A model generated the notes under the pieces. That model was given only the letters and a program-made list of their open reading frames with translations, had not been told where the DNA came from and made no database searches. DNA of 64,000 bases from Streptomyces sp. XD-27 (GTDB taxonomy: Bacteria; Actinomycetota; Actinomycetes; Streptomycetales; Streptomycetaceae): NCBI RefSeq assembly GCF_030553055.1, contig NZ_CP130713.1:5456001-5520000 (forward strand). The letters are read 5' to 3'. Below are positions 8,983-18,704 of this stretch, piece after piece; positions within the stretch are counted from its first letter, which is position 1; every line of letters begins with the position of its first letter. A program made the translations under genes and the position numbers.

Positions 8983-9684
8983 ATGCACATCGGAGTCATC
9001 GGAGCCGGCGGCACCATCGGCAGCCGCGTCGTCGCCGAGGCCCTCGGCCGCGGGCACCAGGTCACCGCGTTCAGCCGGAACGCCGCCGGGATCGCCGAGG
9101 AGCGGGAGAACGTCACCTGGAAGAGCGTCGACGTTCTCGACGCCGACAGCGTCGCCGCGGTCCTGCCCGGCCTGGACGTGCTGATCAGCGGGTACCAGCC
9201 GGGCAACGCGTCCACGGACATGGCGGACACGGTCGCCCGCTCGATCGCCGATCCCACGGTCTACGCCACCGCCGCGCGGGCCCTTCTGAAGGCGCTGGAG
9301 AGCCACCCGAGGACCCGGCTGATCGTGATCGGCGGCGCGGGCAGCCTGGAGGTCGAGCCCGGACTCGTCCACGCCGACTCCGACGCGCACCTGCACGAGA
9401 GCCTGGACGCGCTCGGACTGCCGAGGGAGTACGCCGTCGCGGTGCGCGGCCACCGGGACGCCCTCGACGTGCTGCGCGCCTCCAACCGGCTGTGGACCTA
9501 TTTCAGTCCGGCGGAGAACATCGCGCCGGGCGAGCGCACGGGCCGCTTCCGGATCGGCGGCGACCAGCCGGTCCTCGACGCCGACGGGCGCAGCCGGATC
9601 TCCGTGGAGGACGCCGCCGTAGCCCTCGTCGACGAGGCCGAGCTGCCCCGCTTCGTCCAGCGCCGCTTCACGATCGGCTACTGA
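8983..9684 (+). CDS. NAD(P)-binding NmrA/atypical SDR oxidoreductase
   Basis: 233 residues beginning with the Rossmann motif MHIGVIGAGGTIGSRVV (GxxGxxG) and following the NAD(P)H-binding family that includes YwnB/YhfK-like proteins. VIGGAGSLEVEPG and SPAENIAPGERTGRFRIGGDQ (split) are typical of that group. These proteins bind NAD(P) and may be redox sensors or reductases; the substrate is unknown. ATG 8983 is preceded by AGGGGAGA. Divergence from a TetR gene suggests induction by a small molecule or stress. Confidence 0.82.
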   Translation: MHIGVIGAGGTIGSRVVAEALGRGHQVTAFSRNAAGIAEERENVTWKSVDVLDADSVAAVLPGLDVLISGYQPGNASTDMADTVARSIADPTVYATAARALLKALESHPRTRLIVIGGAGSLEVEPGLVHADSDAHLHESLDALGLPREYAVAVRGHRDALDVLRASNRLWTYFSPAENIAPGERTGRFRIGGDQPVLDADGRSRISVEDAAVALVDEAELPRFVQRRFTIGY

Positions 9685-9720
9685 ACGGCCGTCGGGTCAG
9701 CAAACTCGGCAATGGGCAGC

Positions 9721-9740
9721 AAGAGTCAGTAAGAGTCAGC
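9721..9740. repeat. Short direct repeat
   Basis: AAGAGTCAGT and AAGAGTCAGC are adjacent ten-base copies differing at the last base, just before the terminator; related AGCAA/GTCAGC fragments occur at 9694-9720. No function is apparent. Confidence 0.5.
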
Positions 9741-9745
9741 AAAAA

Positions 9746-9783
9746 GACCGCACCCGGGGCCCTATGGGGCGCCGGGTGCGGTC
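9746..9783. terminator. Bidirectional terminator
   Basis: A perfect 12-base stem (9746-9757 with 9772-9783) encloses a G/C-rich loop between converging genes. AAAAA lies just to the left, giving a U-tract for sodN transcripts. Confidence 0.8.
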
Positions 9784-9803
9784 GAGGCGGGCGGAGAGGC
9801 CGG

Positions 9804-10199
9804 TCAGGCCTGCTTCGTCTCCCAGAAGATCTTGTCGATCTGGGCGATGTAGTCCAGCGCCTTCTGGCCGGTGGCCGGGTCGTTCGAGGCCTTGGCCGCG
9901 CTCAGCGCCTTGAGGGTGTCGTTGATGAGCTCGTGCAGCTCCGGGTACTTCTGGAAGTGCGGGGGCTTGAAGTAGTCGCTCCACAGCACCGACACGTGGT
10001 GCTTGGCGAGCTCCGCGCGCTGCTCCTTGATGGCGAGGGCGCGGGTGCGGAAGTCCTGGTCCTCGTTGGCCTGGTACTTCTCCTGGATGGCCTTGACCGA
10101 CTCGGCCTCGATCCGGGCCTGGGCCGGGTCGTAGACGCCGCAGGGAAGGTCGCAGTGGGCGCTGACCTTTACCTTGGGGGCGAACAGGCGGGAGAGCAT
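9804..10199 (-). CDS. sodN: Nickel superoxide dismutase
   Basis: 131 residues, the exact size of Streptomyces NiSOD, which dismutates superoxide in the cytosol as a hexamer. Residues 1-14 form the propeptide, ending VKVSA; cleavage exposes His15-Cys16-Asp-Leu-Pro-Cys20-Gly, the nickel hook in which the new N-terminal His and both Cys bind nickel. The remaining four-helix bundle is complete. The GAGGAAGGA ribosome binding site fixes the start at 10199. The processing peptidase gene sodX is divergent at 10339. In S. coelicolor nickel and the Nur regulator control SOD switching; I do not see an obvious Nur box here. Confidence 0.97.
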   Translation of the reverse strand: MLSRLFAPKVKVSAHCDLPCGVYDPAQARIEAESVKAIQEKYQANEDQDFRTRALAIKEQRAELAKHHVSVLWSDYFKPPHFQKYPELHELINDTLKALSAAKASNDPATGQKALDYIAQIDKIFWETKQA

Positions 10200-10338
10200 A
10201 GAGCTGTCCTTCCTCGTGATCGTCTTCTCGGGTGCGAGATTACTCGGTGCGGGAAGGCTTTTCTCGGGGACCCCGGGGGCTAGGTCAAAAGTCCAGTGCC
10301 GGCCTGGGGCCAGTGGAGGATCGGACCGGAGGTGCCGG

Positions 10339-10797
10339 ATGCAGGAGCAGGTGCGCGATCGCGGGCCGGAGCGGGGCCGTGAGCGTCAGGGGCTGCTGCG
10401 GATAGGGCTGGCGGAGGTCTACAACCCGTCGATGGTGCCCACCCTCGGTCCCGGTGACCGGCTCGTGGTCCGGTACGGCGCGGCCGTGCGGCCGGGTGAC
10501 GTGGTGGTGCTGCGGCACCCGTTCCGGCAGGACCTGCTGATCGTCAAGCGGGTGGTGGAGCGGCGCGACGGCGGCTGGTGGGTGCGGGGCGACAACCCGT
10601 ACGTGGTGAACGACAGCCGGGAGTTCGGCGTGGTGCCGGATGAGCTGGTGGTCGGCCGGGCCTGGATCCGGCTGCGGCCGCCGCCCGGGTCCGTGCCCGG
10701 CGCTCAGCGCTCCGTGGCCGGCGTGCTGTCCTGGGCGGCGTCGGCCGTGCGGCCGCTGTCGTCCGGGCGCTCCCGGCGCCGGTCGCGGCCCGACTGA
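10339..10797 (+). CDS. sodX: Nickel SOD maturation protease (S26 signal peptidase-like)
   Basis: 152 residues with a signal peptidase I-like fold but no membrane anchor. NPSMVPTLGPGD contains the catalytic Ser and VLRHPFRQDLLIVKRVVER the Lys region; GDNPYVVNDSREFG is the conserved third box (S24/S26 family). In Streptomyces this protein is required to remove the SodN propeptide. ATG 10339 follows GGAGGT. Here sodX is divergent from sodN rather than co-directional. Its last 94 bases overlap the 3' end of the converging CGNR gene. Confidence 0.9.
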   Translation: MQEQVRDRGPERGRERQGLLRIGLAEVYNPSMVPTLGPGDRLVVRYGAAVRPGDVVVLRHPFRQDLLIVKRVVERRDGGWWVRGDNPYVVNDSREFGVVPDELVVGRAWIRLRPPPGSVPGAQRSVAGVLSWAASAVRPLSSGRSRRRSRPD

Positions 10798-11360
10798 TCG
10801 GCGTCCAGGCGCTTGCGGGCGCGGTAGGCCGCCACGTTCGCCCGGGTGGCACAGCGGTCGGAGCAGTACCGCCTGGAGCGATTTGTCGATGTGTCGAGAT
10901 ACGCGTTGCGGCAGGGCGGCGCCTCGCAGATGCCCAGGCGGTCGGCGCCGAGCTCGGTGAGCTGGAAGGCCAGGCCCATGGAGGCCGTGGCGGCGTAACC
11001 GGCGCTCGCGTTGGCCGCGTAGTCGGCGATGTGCATGTGCCAGTGCGGGCGGCCGTCCTCGTCGCGGAGCTCGTGTCCGGAGATCTGCGGGCTCACCGGG
11101 AACTCCAGGAGCAGCGCGTTCAGTAGGTCCACGGCCCGTACCTCGTCGCCCTCGGCCGCCGCCTCGAAGACCGCGCGCAGCCGGGTGCGGACGGCGCGCA
11201 GCCGGGTGACGTCGGCGTCGGCCGCCCGGCGGGCCGCCTGCCCGCCCGCGGCGAAGAGCTCGCGTACGGCCTCCACGGAGGTGAGGGTGTCCGCGCCGCG
11301 TGCGGGTTGCTCGCTGTTCACCAGGCGCACGGCGAGATCGGAGTAATAGGCCAGTTCCAC
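10704..11360 (-). CDS. CGNR zinc-finger (ABATE-domain) regulator
   Basis: 218 residues: an N-terminal ABATE-type helical domain and a C-terminal CGNR zinc finger, ICEAPPCRNAYLDTSTNRSR then RYCSDRCATRANVAAYRAR, with four cysteines for zinc. The family is assumed to be DNA-binding, ligand-responsive regulators. The gene overlaps the 3' end of sodX by 94 bases in convergent orientation, so the two transcripts are mutually antisense there. It is divergent from the methyltransferase gene, its most likely target. Confidence 0.85.
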   Translation of the reverse strand: MELAYYSDLAVRLVNSEQPARGADTLTSVEAVRELFAAGGQAARRAADADVTRLRAVRTRLRAVFEAAAEGDEVRAVDLLNALLLEFPVSPQISGHELRDEDGRPHWHMHIADYAANASAGYAATASMGLAFQLTELGADRLGICEAPPCRNAYLDTSTNRSRRYCSDRCATRANVAAYRARKRLDADQSGRDRRRERPDDSGRTADAAQDSTPATER

Positions 11361-11438
11361 TTGTGGTCCTTACGGGGGCGGAATAGGGTCGGTAATGCCT
11401 GATGGAGCTACGAGGGTATTACGACTCGGAGGTGTGCA

Positions 11439-12212
11439 ATGGCGGAAACCCTTGCCGTGGACTGGGGCGCCTGGCAGCGGAGCTGGGACCGGCAGCAGGA
11501 GTGGTACCTGCCGGACCGCGAGGAGCGGTTCCGGGTCATGCTGGACGCGGTGGAGGCCGTGGTCGGCCCGCGGCCGCGGGTGCTCGACCTGGCCTGCGGT
11601 ACGGGCAGCATCTCCGACCGGCTGCTGAGCCGGTTCCCCGAGGCGACCAGCACCGGTGTGGACCTGGACCCGGCGCTGCTGACCATCGCGCGGGGCCACT
11701 TCGCGGGCGAGCCGCGCGTCGAGTTCGTCACGGCCGACCTGCGGGACCCCGACTGGACCGCCCGGCTCCCGCACCGCGACTACGACGCCGTGCTCACCGC
11801 GACCGCCCTGCACTGGCTGAGCGCCGATGAACTGCGCGTGCTGTACGGACAGCTCGCCGGCGTGGTCCGGGACGGCGGAATCCTCGTCAACGCCGACCAC
11901 ATGCCGGACGAGAGCAGCCCGCGGCTGAACGCGGCCGACCGCGCGTACCGGCACGCCCGCCAGGAACGGGCCAAGCGGGACGGGGCACAGGACTGGGCGG
12001 ACTGGTGGCGCACCGCGGCCCAGGACCCGGTGCTCGCGGACGTGGTCGCCGAGCGCTTCGGCATCTTCGGCAACCCGGCCGAGGGGGACCACGGCGAGGA
12101 CAAGGTCCACCCCGCCGCCTGGCACCTGGACACGCTGCGCGCCGCCGGCTTCGGCGAGGTGCGCACCGCCTGGTGCTCGCTCACCGACGCGGCGGTGCTG
12201 GCGCTGAAGTAA
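11439..12212 (+). CDS. Class I SAM-dependent methyltransferase
   Basis: 257 residues with motif [13 protein letters not shown] (SAM-binding), motif [12 protein letters not shown] and a later [18 protein letters not shown] segment (here [14 protein letters not shown]), a Methyltransf_25/11 pattern. The substrate is unknown. GGAGGT lies immediately upstream of ATG 11439. It is divergent from the CGNR regulator and ends at a strong terminator. Confidence 0.88.
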   Translation: MAETLAVDWGAWQRSWDRQQEWYLPDREERFRVMLDAVEAVVGPRPRVLDLACGTGSISDRLLSRFPEATSTGVDLDPALLTIARGHFAGEPRVEFVTADLRDPDWTARLPHRDYDAVLTATALHWLSADELRVLYGQLAGVVRDGGILVNADHMPDESSPRLNAADRAYRHARQERAKRDGAQDWADWWRTAAQDPVLADVVAERFGIFGNPAEGDHGEDKVHPAAWHLDTLRAAGFGEVRTAWCSLTDAAVLALK

Positions 12213-12274
12213 TCGGCTCCTCGGCCGAGGCCATCGCCGACGTGATCGCCGAAGGGATCGCGTCAGCACGCGCG

Positions 12275-12314
12275 AGCGGGCGGTACGGGGTGTGCGCACT
12301 CCGTACCGCCCGCT
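12275..12314. terminator. Bidirectional terminator
   Basis: A perfect 14-base stem (12275-12288 with 12301-12314) whose 12-base interior is itself nearly self-complementary. It separates the converging methyltransferase and amino-acid ABC operons. Confidence 0.85.
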
Positions 12315-12342
12315 CGTCATCGCCTCAGCGCGCCCCCGAGCC

Positions 12343-13104
12343 TCACAGCACCTTCGACAGGAACGCCTTCGTCCGCTCGTGCTGCGGGTTGGTCAGCACC
12401 TCACGCGGGTGGCCGGACTCGACGACCACGCCGTCGTCCATGAAGACGATCGAGTCGCCGACCTCGCGGGCGAAGCCCATCTCGTGGGTGACCACGACCA
12501 TCGTCATGCCCTCCTCGGCCAGGTCGCGCATGACGTCGAGGACGTCGCCGACCAGCTCCGGGTCGAGCGCCGAGGTGGGCTCGTCGAAGAGCATCAGCTT
12601 GGGCTCCATGGCCAGGGCCCGCGCGATGGCGACGCGCTGCTGCTGGCCGCCGGAGAGCTGGGAGGGGTAGTTGCCCGCCTTGTCGGCCAGCCCCACCCGG
12701 TCCAGCAGCTTCAGCGCGCGCTCCCGCGCGACCGCCTTGGCCTCGCCCTTGACCTGGACGGGCGCCTCCATGACGTTCTCCACCGCGGTCATGTGCGGGA
12801 AGAGGTTGAAGCGCTGGAAGACCATGCCGATGTCGCGGCGCTTGGCGGCGACCTCGCGGTCCCGCAGCTCGTAGAGCTTGTTGCCCTGCTGCCGGTAGCC
12901 GACCAGCTCGCCGTCCACGTACAGCCGCCCGGAGTTGATCTTCTCCAGGTGGTTGATACAGCGGAGGAAGGTGGACTTGCCGGAGCCGGACGGCCCGATC
13001 AGGCAGAACACCTCACGGGGCGCGACCTCCAGGTCGATTCCCTTGAGGACCTGGACGGCGCCGAAGGACTTGTGGACGCCTTCGGCCTTCACCATGGGGG
13101 TCAT
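12343..13104 (-). CDS. Polar amino-acid (glutamate/glutamine-type) ABC transporter ATPase
   Basis: 253 residues, a normal GlnQ/GluA-type ATPase. Walker A is GPSGSGKST, the signature is LSGGQQQR and Walker B is [14 protein letters not shown], followed by the switch His in [13 protein letters not shown] 13104 overlaps the permease stop by ATGA, implying translational coupling. It is the last gene of the three-gene transport operon 15025-12343 and ends before a strong terminator. Confidence 0.93.
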   Translation of the reverse strand: MTPMVKAEGVHKSFGAVQVLKGIDLEVAPREVFCLIGPSGSGKSTFLRCINHLEKINSGRLYVDGELVGYRQQGNKLYELRDREVAAKRRDIGMVFQRFNLFPHMTAVENVMEAPVQVKGEAKAVARERALKLLDRVGLADKAGNYPSQLSGGQQQRVAIARALAMEPKLMLFDEPTSALDPELVGDVLDVMRDLAEEGMTMVVVTHEMGFAREVGDSIVFMDDGVVVESGHPREVLTNPQHERTKAFLSKVL

Positions 13105-14042
13105 GCGGTGCCTCCCTTGGGGCGGCCGATCGAGATCAGGTTGGCGCGGATCCGTTGCAGCACCGTCGGCGGCAGGCTCCGGCTGGAGCCCCGCGCGTAG
13201 TACCGCTCGAGGTAGTACTGGCCGACGCTCAGCACCGAGGTCAGGATCAGGTACCAGGTGGCGGCCAGGAAGAGCATCTCGGCCGGGGCGCCGGAGTTCT
13301 GGCCGATCTCCTGGGCGCCCTGCAGCAGGTCCCAGTACTGCACGGCGAACACCAGCGAGCTGGTCTTGAGCATGTTGATGAACTCGTTGCCGGTCGGCGG
13401 CACGATCACCCGCATCGCCTGCGGCAGCACGACCCGGCGCAGCGTCTTGGCGTGGCTCATGCCCAGCGCGTGCGCCGCCTCGGTCTGCCCCTCGTCGACG
13501 GCCTGGAGGCCGGCGCGGCAGATCTCCGCCATGTACGCGGCCTCGTTCAGGCCGAGACCCAGCAGGGCGGCCAGGAACGGGGTCATGAAGTCCGACCACT
13601 CGTCCTGGTAGATCGGCCCCAGGTTGATGTACTCGAAGATCAGGCCCAGGTTGAACCACAGCACCAGCTGTACGTACACCGGGGTGCCGCGGAAGAACCA
13701 GATGTAGCCCCAGGCCACGGACTGGGTCACCGGGTTCTTCGACAGCCGCATCACCGCGAGGATGATGCCGAGGACCACGCCGAGCACCATCGAGGCGATG
13801 GTGATCCATACGGTCTTGCCGACGCCCTTGAGGACCTCGTCGTCGAAGAAGTTGTCCGGGATGGCGCCCCAGTTCACCTTGCCCTGGGAGAACGCGTAGA
13901 CCAGCATCCCCAGCAGGGCGACGATCACGACGGCGGCGACCCACCGCCCGTAGTGCCGGACCGGGATGGCCTTCATGTCCTCGGGCGCGGCCGACGGCGG
14001 CGGAGCGTCCCCGGAACCCCGCTTGTCGATGTCAACAGTCAC
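13101..14042 (-). CDS. Polar amino-acid ABC transporter permease
   Basis: 313 residues of the HisM/GlnP permease family with the EAA-type loop [20 protein letters not shown] followed by [10 protein letters not shown], which docks the ATPase. An N-terminal extension of ~85 residues carries an extra membrane helix ([18 protein letters not shown]) like GluD/GltK-type subunits. Only one permease gene is present, so the channel is probably a homodimer. It is flanked by the binding protein and the ATPase with tight spacing. Confidence 0.92.
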   Translation of the reverse strand: MTVDIDKRGSGDAPPPSAAPEDMKAIPVRHYGRWVAAVVIVALLGMLVYAFSQGKVNWGAIPDNFFDDEVLKGVGKTVWITIASMVLGVVLGIILAVMRLSKNPVTQSVAWGYIWFFRGTPVYVQLVLWFNLGLIFEYINLGPIYQDEWSDFMTPFLAALLGLGLNEAAYMAEICRAGLQAVDEGQTEAAHALGMSHAKTLRRVVLPQAMRVIVPPTGNEFINMLKTSSLVFAVQYWDLLQGAQEIGQNSGAPAEMLFLAATWYLILTSVLSVGQYYLERYYARGSSRSLPPTVLQRIRANLISIGRPKGGTA

Positions 14043-14080
14043 GAATGATGCCTTTCAGTGCGAGCGACGAGCGGACGGGA

Positions 14081-15025
14081 TCACTTGCCACCGTTGACGA
14101 TGGCCTGGTCCACCGCGCCGTCCTCGGCGCCCCACTTCTCGAGGATCTTCTGGTACTCGCCGGTCCGGATGACCGCGTCGAGCGCGGCCTTGAGGGCGTC
14201 CCGCAGCTGGGTGTTCTTCTTGCCGACCGCGATGCCGTAGGGAGCGGCGTCGACCTGGTCGCCCACCAACTGGAAGTCCTCGCCGCCGCCGGAGGTGCGG
14301 ACCGCGTAGGCCGCGACCGGGAAGTCGCTGGACGCGGCGTCGGCGCCGCCGCCCTTCAGCCGGACCTGGGCCTCGGTGTCCTTGGCGAACGCCTCGATCT
14401 CGATCTTGCCCTTGTCACCGCACTCCTTCGACTGGGCCTTGGCCAGGTCGTGCGAGACGGTGGCGCGCTGGACGGCGATCTTCTTGCCGCACAGGTCGTC
14501 CCAGGTCGTGATCCCCTGGTCGTCGCCCTTACGCGTGTAGATCGAGACACCGGCGGTCAGGTAGTCGACGAAGTCGACGCCTTCGCCGACCTTCTTGCCG
14601 CTGTCCGGGTCGACACCCTCCTGGCGGCCCTTGTTGTCCGTCATGGCGGACATCGCGATGTCGAACCGCTTCGACTTGAGGCCGGTGATCAGGCCGTCGA
14701 AGTCGCCGTTGCTGAACTTCATCTTCACGCCGAGGTGCTTGCCCATCGCGTCGGCGAGGTCGATGTCGAGGCCGATGACCCGGCCGCTCTTGCGGAACTC
14801 GACCGGCGGGTAGCTGATGTCGGAGCCGACCTCGATCACCTTGCTGGACTGGATCTCCTTCGGCAGCAGGCCGAAGAGCGGGGCGCCCGAGGTGCTGTTG
14901 TTGGAGATCTTGTCCCGCTGGTCCCCGCATCCTGACAACAGGAGGGATCCCGTGACCGCGATCGCGGCAACGGCGGCCAGGCGTGACCTGGCCGCGCCTG
15001 CGCGGCGGGTGGTGCTTGCGGTCAT
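14081..15025 (-). CDS. Polar amino-acid ABC transporter lipoprotein (SBP_bac_3)
   Basis: 314 residues. The signal peptide ends in a lipobox (SLLLSGC), so the protein is anchored outside the membrane. Two SBP_bac_3 lobes follow (VGSDISYPPVEFRKSGR; FDIAMSAMTDNKGRQEGVD), the pattern for polar amino acids, most often glutamate or glutamine. AGGAGG lies upstream of ATG 15025; a longer open frame to 15085 lacks a ribosome binding site. First gene of the transport operon. Confidence 0.92.
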   Translation of the reverse strand: MTASTTRRAGAARSRLAAVAAIAVTGSLLLSGCGDQRDKISNNSTSGAPLFGLLPKEIQSSKVIEVGSDISYPPVEFRKSGRVIGLDIDLADAMGKHLGVKMKFSNGDFDGLITGLKSKRFDIAMSAMTDNKGRQEGVDPDSGKKVGEGVDFVDYLTAGVSIYTRKGDDQGITTWDDLCGKKIAVQRATVSHDLAKAQSKECGDKGKIEIEAFAKDTEAQVRLKGGGADAASSDFPVAAYAVRTSGGGEDFQLVGDQVDAAPYGIAVGKKNTQLRDALKAALDAVIRTGEYQKILEKWGAEDGAVDQAIVNGGK

Positions 15026-15556
15026 TCTTCGTCCTCCTGCGGGTAAGGGGGTAGGGCTTGGCATGTGTGGGGGGTCGGGGCACACACCTTCGGATGTCGC
15101 GACCTTGTGTGGTTGGGGAATCCTGCCATCTGGACGGGCTCGAACGGACGGGTAGCTATGTCAAAATCGGATAACGGGTGACCCCCGTCGCGCACCAGGC
15201 CGGAACCCCAGCCGGACCGTACGGCAAGAAGTGGAATGAAACGTTCCGCGTGTGCGCATTGTCTCAGTACGTGGACGCCTGACCGCGGATGTGCCACTTC
15301 CACGCCGCTTCGCCGTGAACGCGAAGTTTCTGTACGGCACCGCGACGGAACTCACTCGTCCCCGGAAGTGCTCTTCCGGTAGAACAGACGGTTACACCCC
15401 TCACCCGGGGCTCAGGGCGCGTGTGCGGCGCGCCCGGCGTACGTGCTCACTCCCCGCATGGCAGGAATCTGTCGGCGGGGAAGCGGACGCGGTGCCCGCC
15501 CGTTCCCTAACCGGGAGCGGCTACCCTCACCAGAAATTCGACAAAGGGGTCAAAAC
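15026..15556. other. Intergenic region between the ABC operon and the malic enzyme gene
   Basis: These 531 bases between divergent genes hold no convincing protein frame. A perfect TTGACA on the minus strand at 15155-15160 may be a -35 element for the ABC operon but has no good -10. The part 15220-15370 is relatively A/T-rich and probably contains the malic enzyme promoter. Confidence 0.45.
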
Positions 15557-16789
15557 GTGTCAGCGGAGATCGTGAATCCTCGCAACGACAGTGCCAGCGG
15601 CAGCGCCGCGGAGAAGGCCGGCGGTGACGAGGACGAGTTCTTCGACCCGGCCTTCGCGCTGCATCGCGGCGGCAAGATGGCGGTCCAGGCGACCGTGCCG
15701 GTGCGGGACAAGGACGACCTGTCCCTCGCGTACACGCCGGGCGTCGCCAAGGTGTGCAGCGCCATCGCCGAGCAGCCCGAGCTCGTCCACGACTACACCT
15801 GGAAGTCCCAGGTCGTCGCCGTCGTGACGGACGGCAGCGCGGTGCTCGGACTCGGCGACATCGGGCCGGAGGCATCCCTGCCCGTGATGGAGGGCAAGGC
15901 GATCCTCTTCAAGCAGTTCGGCGGCGTGGACGCGGTGCCGATCGCCCTCGACTGCCGGGACGCCGACGAGATCGTCGAGACCGTCGCCCGGCTCGCGCCG
16001 TCCTTCGGCGGCGTCAACCTGGAGGACATCTCCGCCCCCCGCTGCTTCGAGATCGAGCGCAAGCTCCAGGAGCGCGTGGACATCCCGATCTTCCACGACG
16101 ACCAGCACGGCACCGCCGTCGTCACCCTCGCCGCCCTGCGCAACGCGGCGACGCTGACCGGCCGCGACCTCGGCTCGCTGCGCGCCGTGATCTCCGGCGC
16201 GGGTGCCGCCGGGGTGGCCATCGCCAAGATCCTCGTCGGGGCGGGCATCGGAGACGTCGCGGTCTGCGACCGCAAGGGCATCGTCTCCGCCGACCGCGAG
16301 GACCTCACCGACGTCAAGCGCGAGCTCGCGGGCTTCACCAACAAGGCCGGACTGACCGGCTCCCTGGAGAGCGCCCTGGACGGCGCGGACGTCTTCATCG
16401 GCGTCAGCGGCGGTACGGTCCCGGAGCCCGCCGTCGCCCGCATGGCGCCCGGCGCGTTCATCTTCGCCATGGCCAACCCGACCCCGGAGATCCACCCGGA
16501 CGTCGCCCACAAGTACGCGGCCGTCGTCGCCACCGGCCGCAGCGACTACCCGAACCAGATCAACAACGTGCTCGCCTTCCCCGGCATCTTCGCCGGCGCC
16601 CTCCAGGTCCGGGCCTCCCGGATCACCGAGGGCATGAAGCTCGCCGCCGCCGAGGCGCTGGCCGCCGTCGTCGCCGACGAGTTGAGCGCGGACAAGGTCA
16701 TCCCGTCGCCGTTCGACGAGCGGGTCGCCCCGGCGGTGACCGCGGCGGTCGCGGCGGCCGCGCGCGCGGAGGGCGTCGCGCGGCGCTGA
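15557..16789 (+). CDS. Malic enzyme (malate oxidoreductase, decarboxylating)
   Basis: 410 residues, the short bacterial malic enzyme form: malate to pyruvate plus CO2 with NAD(P)+. [19 protein letters not shown] and [19 protein letters not shown] (both malic-domain signatures, the latter with metal ligands) precede the Rossmann segment [16 protein letters not shown]. From memory the syntenic S. coelicolor enzyme SCO5261 was reported as NADP-dependent; coenzyme choice cannot be settled by eye. GTG 15557 follows AAAGGGG. It ends at two hairpins. Confidence 0.92.
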   Translation: MSAEIVNPRNDSASGSAAEKAGGDEDEFFDPAFALHRGGKMAVQATVPVRDKDDLSLAYTPGVAKVCSAIAEQPELVHDYTWKSQVVAVVTDGSAVLGLGDIGPEASLPVMEGKAILFKQFGGVDAVPIALDCRDADEIVETVARLAPSFGGVNLEDISAPRCFEIERKLQERVDIPIFHDDQHGTAVVTLAALRNAATLTGRDLGSLRAVISGAGAAGVAIAKILVGAGIGDVAVCDRKGIVSADREDLTDVKRELAGFTNKAGLTGSLESALDGADVFIGVSGGTVPEPAVARMAPGAFIFAMANPTPEIHPDVAHKYAAVVATGRSDYPNQINNVLAFPGIFAGALQVRASRITEGMKLAAAEALAAVVADELSADKVIPSPFDERVAPAVTAAVAAAARAEGVARR

Positions 16790-16793
16790 GGCG

Positions 16794-16810
16794 CCGGGGC
16801 TTCGCCCCGG
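16794..16810. terminator. Short hairpin after malic enzyme
   Basis: CCGGGGC-TTC-GCCCCGG starting five bases after the stop codon; a seven-base stem with a tight loop. Confidence 0.55.
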
Positions 16811-16841
16811 ACGCCGCCCGCGTCACCTCACGTACGGCCAC

Positions 16842-16883
16842 CCGAAGGCGGTACGGGCCACCCGCGGCCCGTACCGCCTTCGG
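16842..16883. terminator. Strong hairpin terminator after malic enzyme
   Basis: A perfect 18-base stem (16842-16859 with 16866-16883) around a six-base loop, the longest hairpin in this part of the window. Confidence 0.85.
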
Positions 16884-17014
16884 CTTGCCGCCCGTACGGC
16901 ACGCCGCCACACCCCGTACGCCCCGCATTCAGCGGAGTCCGATGTCATACGCAACGCCGCGCCCTGCCGAGGGCGCAGCCGTCACCCCTGTCCCGACCAG
17001 ACACGGAGCAGCGT

Positions 17015-18580
17015 ATGAGCCTGGATCGCCGCAACCTCCTCAAAGCCGCGGCGGCAGCCGGGGCGTTGAACGTCCTGTGGCCGCTCAGCGCGGGGCTGAG
17101 CCCCGCTCAGGCACGCGAGGCCGCCGAACAGCTCGGAGCCTCCTGGGACGCCGCGCCCTTCACCCTCGGCGTGGCCTCCGGCGACCCGCTGCCCGACAGC
17201 GTCGTGCTGTGGACCCGGCTGGCCCCCGAACCCCTCGCCGTCGAGCAGCCGCTGCCCGAGTCCGTGGACGTCGACTGGGTGGTGGCCCGCGACCGCGAGC
17301 TGCGCCAGGTGGTCGCCCGCGGGACCGCGGCGGCCACCGCCGCGCTCGGCCACAGCGTCCATGTGACCGTCCCGGGGCTGGAGCCCGACCGCCGCTACTG
17401 GTACGCCTTCCGGGCGCTGGGCAAGCGCAGCCGGGTGGGCCGCACCCGGACCGCCCCGGCGGGCCGGGTCGCACGCGTCCGCTTCGCCTCCGCCAACTGC
17501 CAGGCGTTCCACGACGGTTACTACCCCGCCTACCGGGGCATCGCCCGCGAGGACATCGCGTTCGTCGTCCACCTCGGCGACTACATCTACGAGCACGGCC
17601 AGGTCGGCGGCCAGGCACTGCGCGACCACGAGGGCCCCGAGGTCTTCACGCTCCCCGAGTACCGGCGCCGCCACGCCCTCTACAAGAGCGACCCCGCGCT
17701 GCGTGAGGCGCACGCCGCCCACCCCTGGTTCCTCACCTGGGACGACCACGAGGTCGTCAACGACTACAGCGGCACTCGCGGCGGCCCCTTCGTCAAGCGG
17801 CGCGCCGCCGCGTACCAGGCGTGGTACGAGCACATGCCCCACCGCGACCCCGCCGCCTCCCCGGAGGGCACCGCGCTGCCCGCCGAGCCCCGCATCCACC
17901 GGGTCCGCCACTGGGGCGACCTGCTGGAGCTGACCGTGCTCGACCTGCGGCAGTTCCGGTCCGAGCAGAACCTGCCGGACGGCACCATCCTCGGCGCCGA
18001 GCAGCGTGCCTGGCTCGGCCGGGGCATCGACCGGGCGCCGGACGCCTGGCACTGCTGGGTCAACTCGATCATGCTCAGCCAGCTGCGCGGCAGGCCGGGC
18101 GGCGGGTACATGTTCACGGACCAGTGGGACGGCTTCCTGACGGAGCGCAAGGACGTGCTCGACCAGGTGCGGCGCAGCGGCCTGGAGGACCTCGTCGTCA
18201 TCACCGGCGACTGGCACTCCGCCTTCGTGGACGACATACGCCCGGACTTCGACGACCCGGACGGGCCGGTCATCGGTACCGAGTTCACCGCGCACTCCGT
18301 CACCTCGGGTGCGTACTCGGCGGACTGGAACGCCGCCAACGGCCCGCTGATGGGCCGGGCCAACCCGCACCTGCAGTACTTCGAGGGCAACCGCTACGGC
18401 TACGACGTCTACGAGGTGACGCCGGAGCGCTGGACCACGCATATGCGGGTGGTCGGCGACCGCCGCGACCCGGCCTCCCCGGTGACCACGCTGACCCGCT
18501 TCCATGTGGACCGGGGCCGGGCGGGCGCGTACGAGGACGAGGCGACGAAGGGGTCTCCGGCGCAGTACCGAAGGGACTGA
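17015..18580 (+). CDS. phoD: Alkaline phosphatase D (PhoD), Tat-exported
   Basis: 521 residues, typical of Streptomyces PhoD phosphodiesterase/phosphatase, which releases phosphate outside the cell. The N-terminus SLDRRNLLKAAAAAG is a twin-arginine signal (Arg5-Arg6). The metallophosphatase core shows HLGDYIYEHG, TWDDHEVVNDYSG and ITGDWHSAFVDD, the metal-binding Asp/His/Asn set that binds Fe3+ and Ca2+ in PhoD. GGAG lies about ten bases before ATG 17015. PhoP control is expected for the family but I could not identify a PHO box. Confidence 0.93.
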   Translation: MSLDRRNLLKAAAAAGALNVLWPLSAGLSPAQAREAAEQLGASWDAAPFTLGVASGDPLPDSVVLWTRLAPEPLAVEQPLPESVDVDWVVARDRELRQVVARGTAAATAALGHSVHVTVPGLEPDRRYWYAFRALGKRSRVGRTRTAPAGRVARVRFASANCQAFHDGYYPAYRGIAREDIAFVVHLGDYIYEHGQVGGQALRDHEGPEVFTLPEYRRRHALYKSDPALREAHAAHPWFLTWDDHEVVNDYSGTRGGPFVKRRAAAYQAWYEHMPHRDPAASPEGTALPAEPRIHRVRHWGDLLELTVLDLRQFRSEQNLPDGTILGAEQRAWLGRGIDRAPDAWHCWVNSIMLSQLRGRPGGGYMFTDQWDGFLTERKDVLDQVRRSGLEDLVVITGDWHSAFVDDIRPDFDDPDGPVIGTEFTAHSVTSGAYSADWNAANGPLMGRANPHLQYFEGNRYGYDVYEVTPERWTTHMRVVGDRRDPASPVTTLTRFHVDRGRAGAYEDEATKGSPAQYRRD

Positions 18581-18635
18581 GGGCGGAAGGGGGGACGCGG
18601 CGCGGCGACAAGGGAAGGGCGAGGGGACACGGAAA

Positions 18636-18682
18636 GGGGACGCGGCGCGTGTCACATGGTCCTGTGGTTCCGCCGCGTCCCC
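18636..18682. terminator. Imperfect terminator after phoD
   Basis: GGGGACGCGGCG at 18636-18647 pairs perfectly with 18671-18682 across a 23-base loop. The same word also occurs near 18591, so alternative pairings are possible. Confidence 0.45.
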
Positions 18683-18704
18683 GCCGCGTCCTATGGTCGG
18701 GATC

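Noticed and set aside
12275..12314. Large inverted repeat considered as an attachment site or IS end
   Set aside because: Position between converging genes and hairpin form fit a terminator; no transposase or integrase is nearby.
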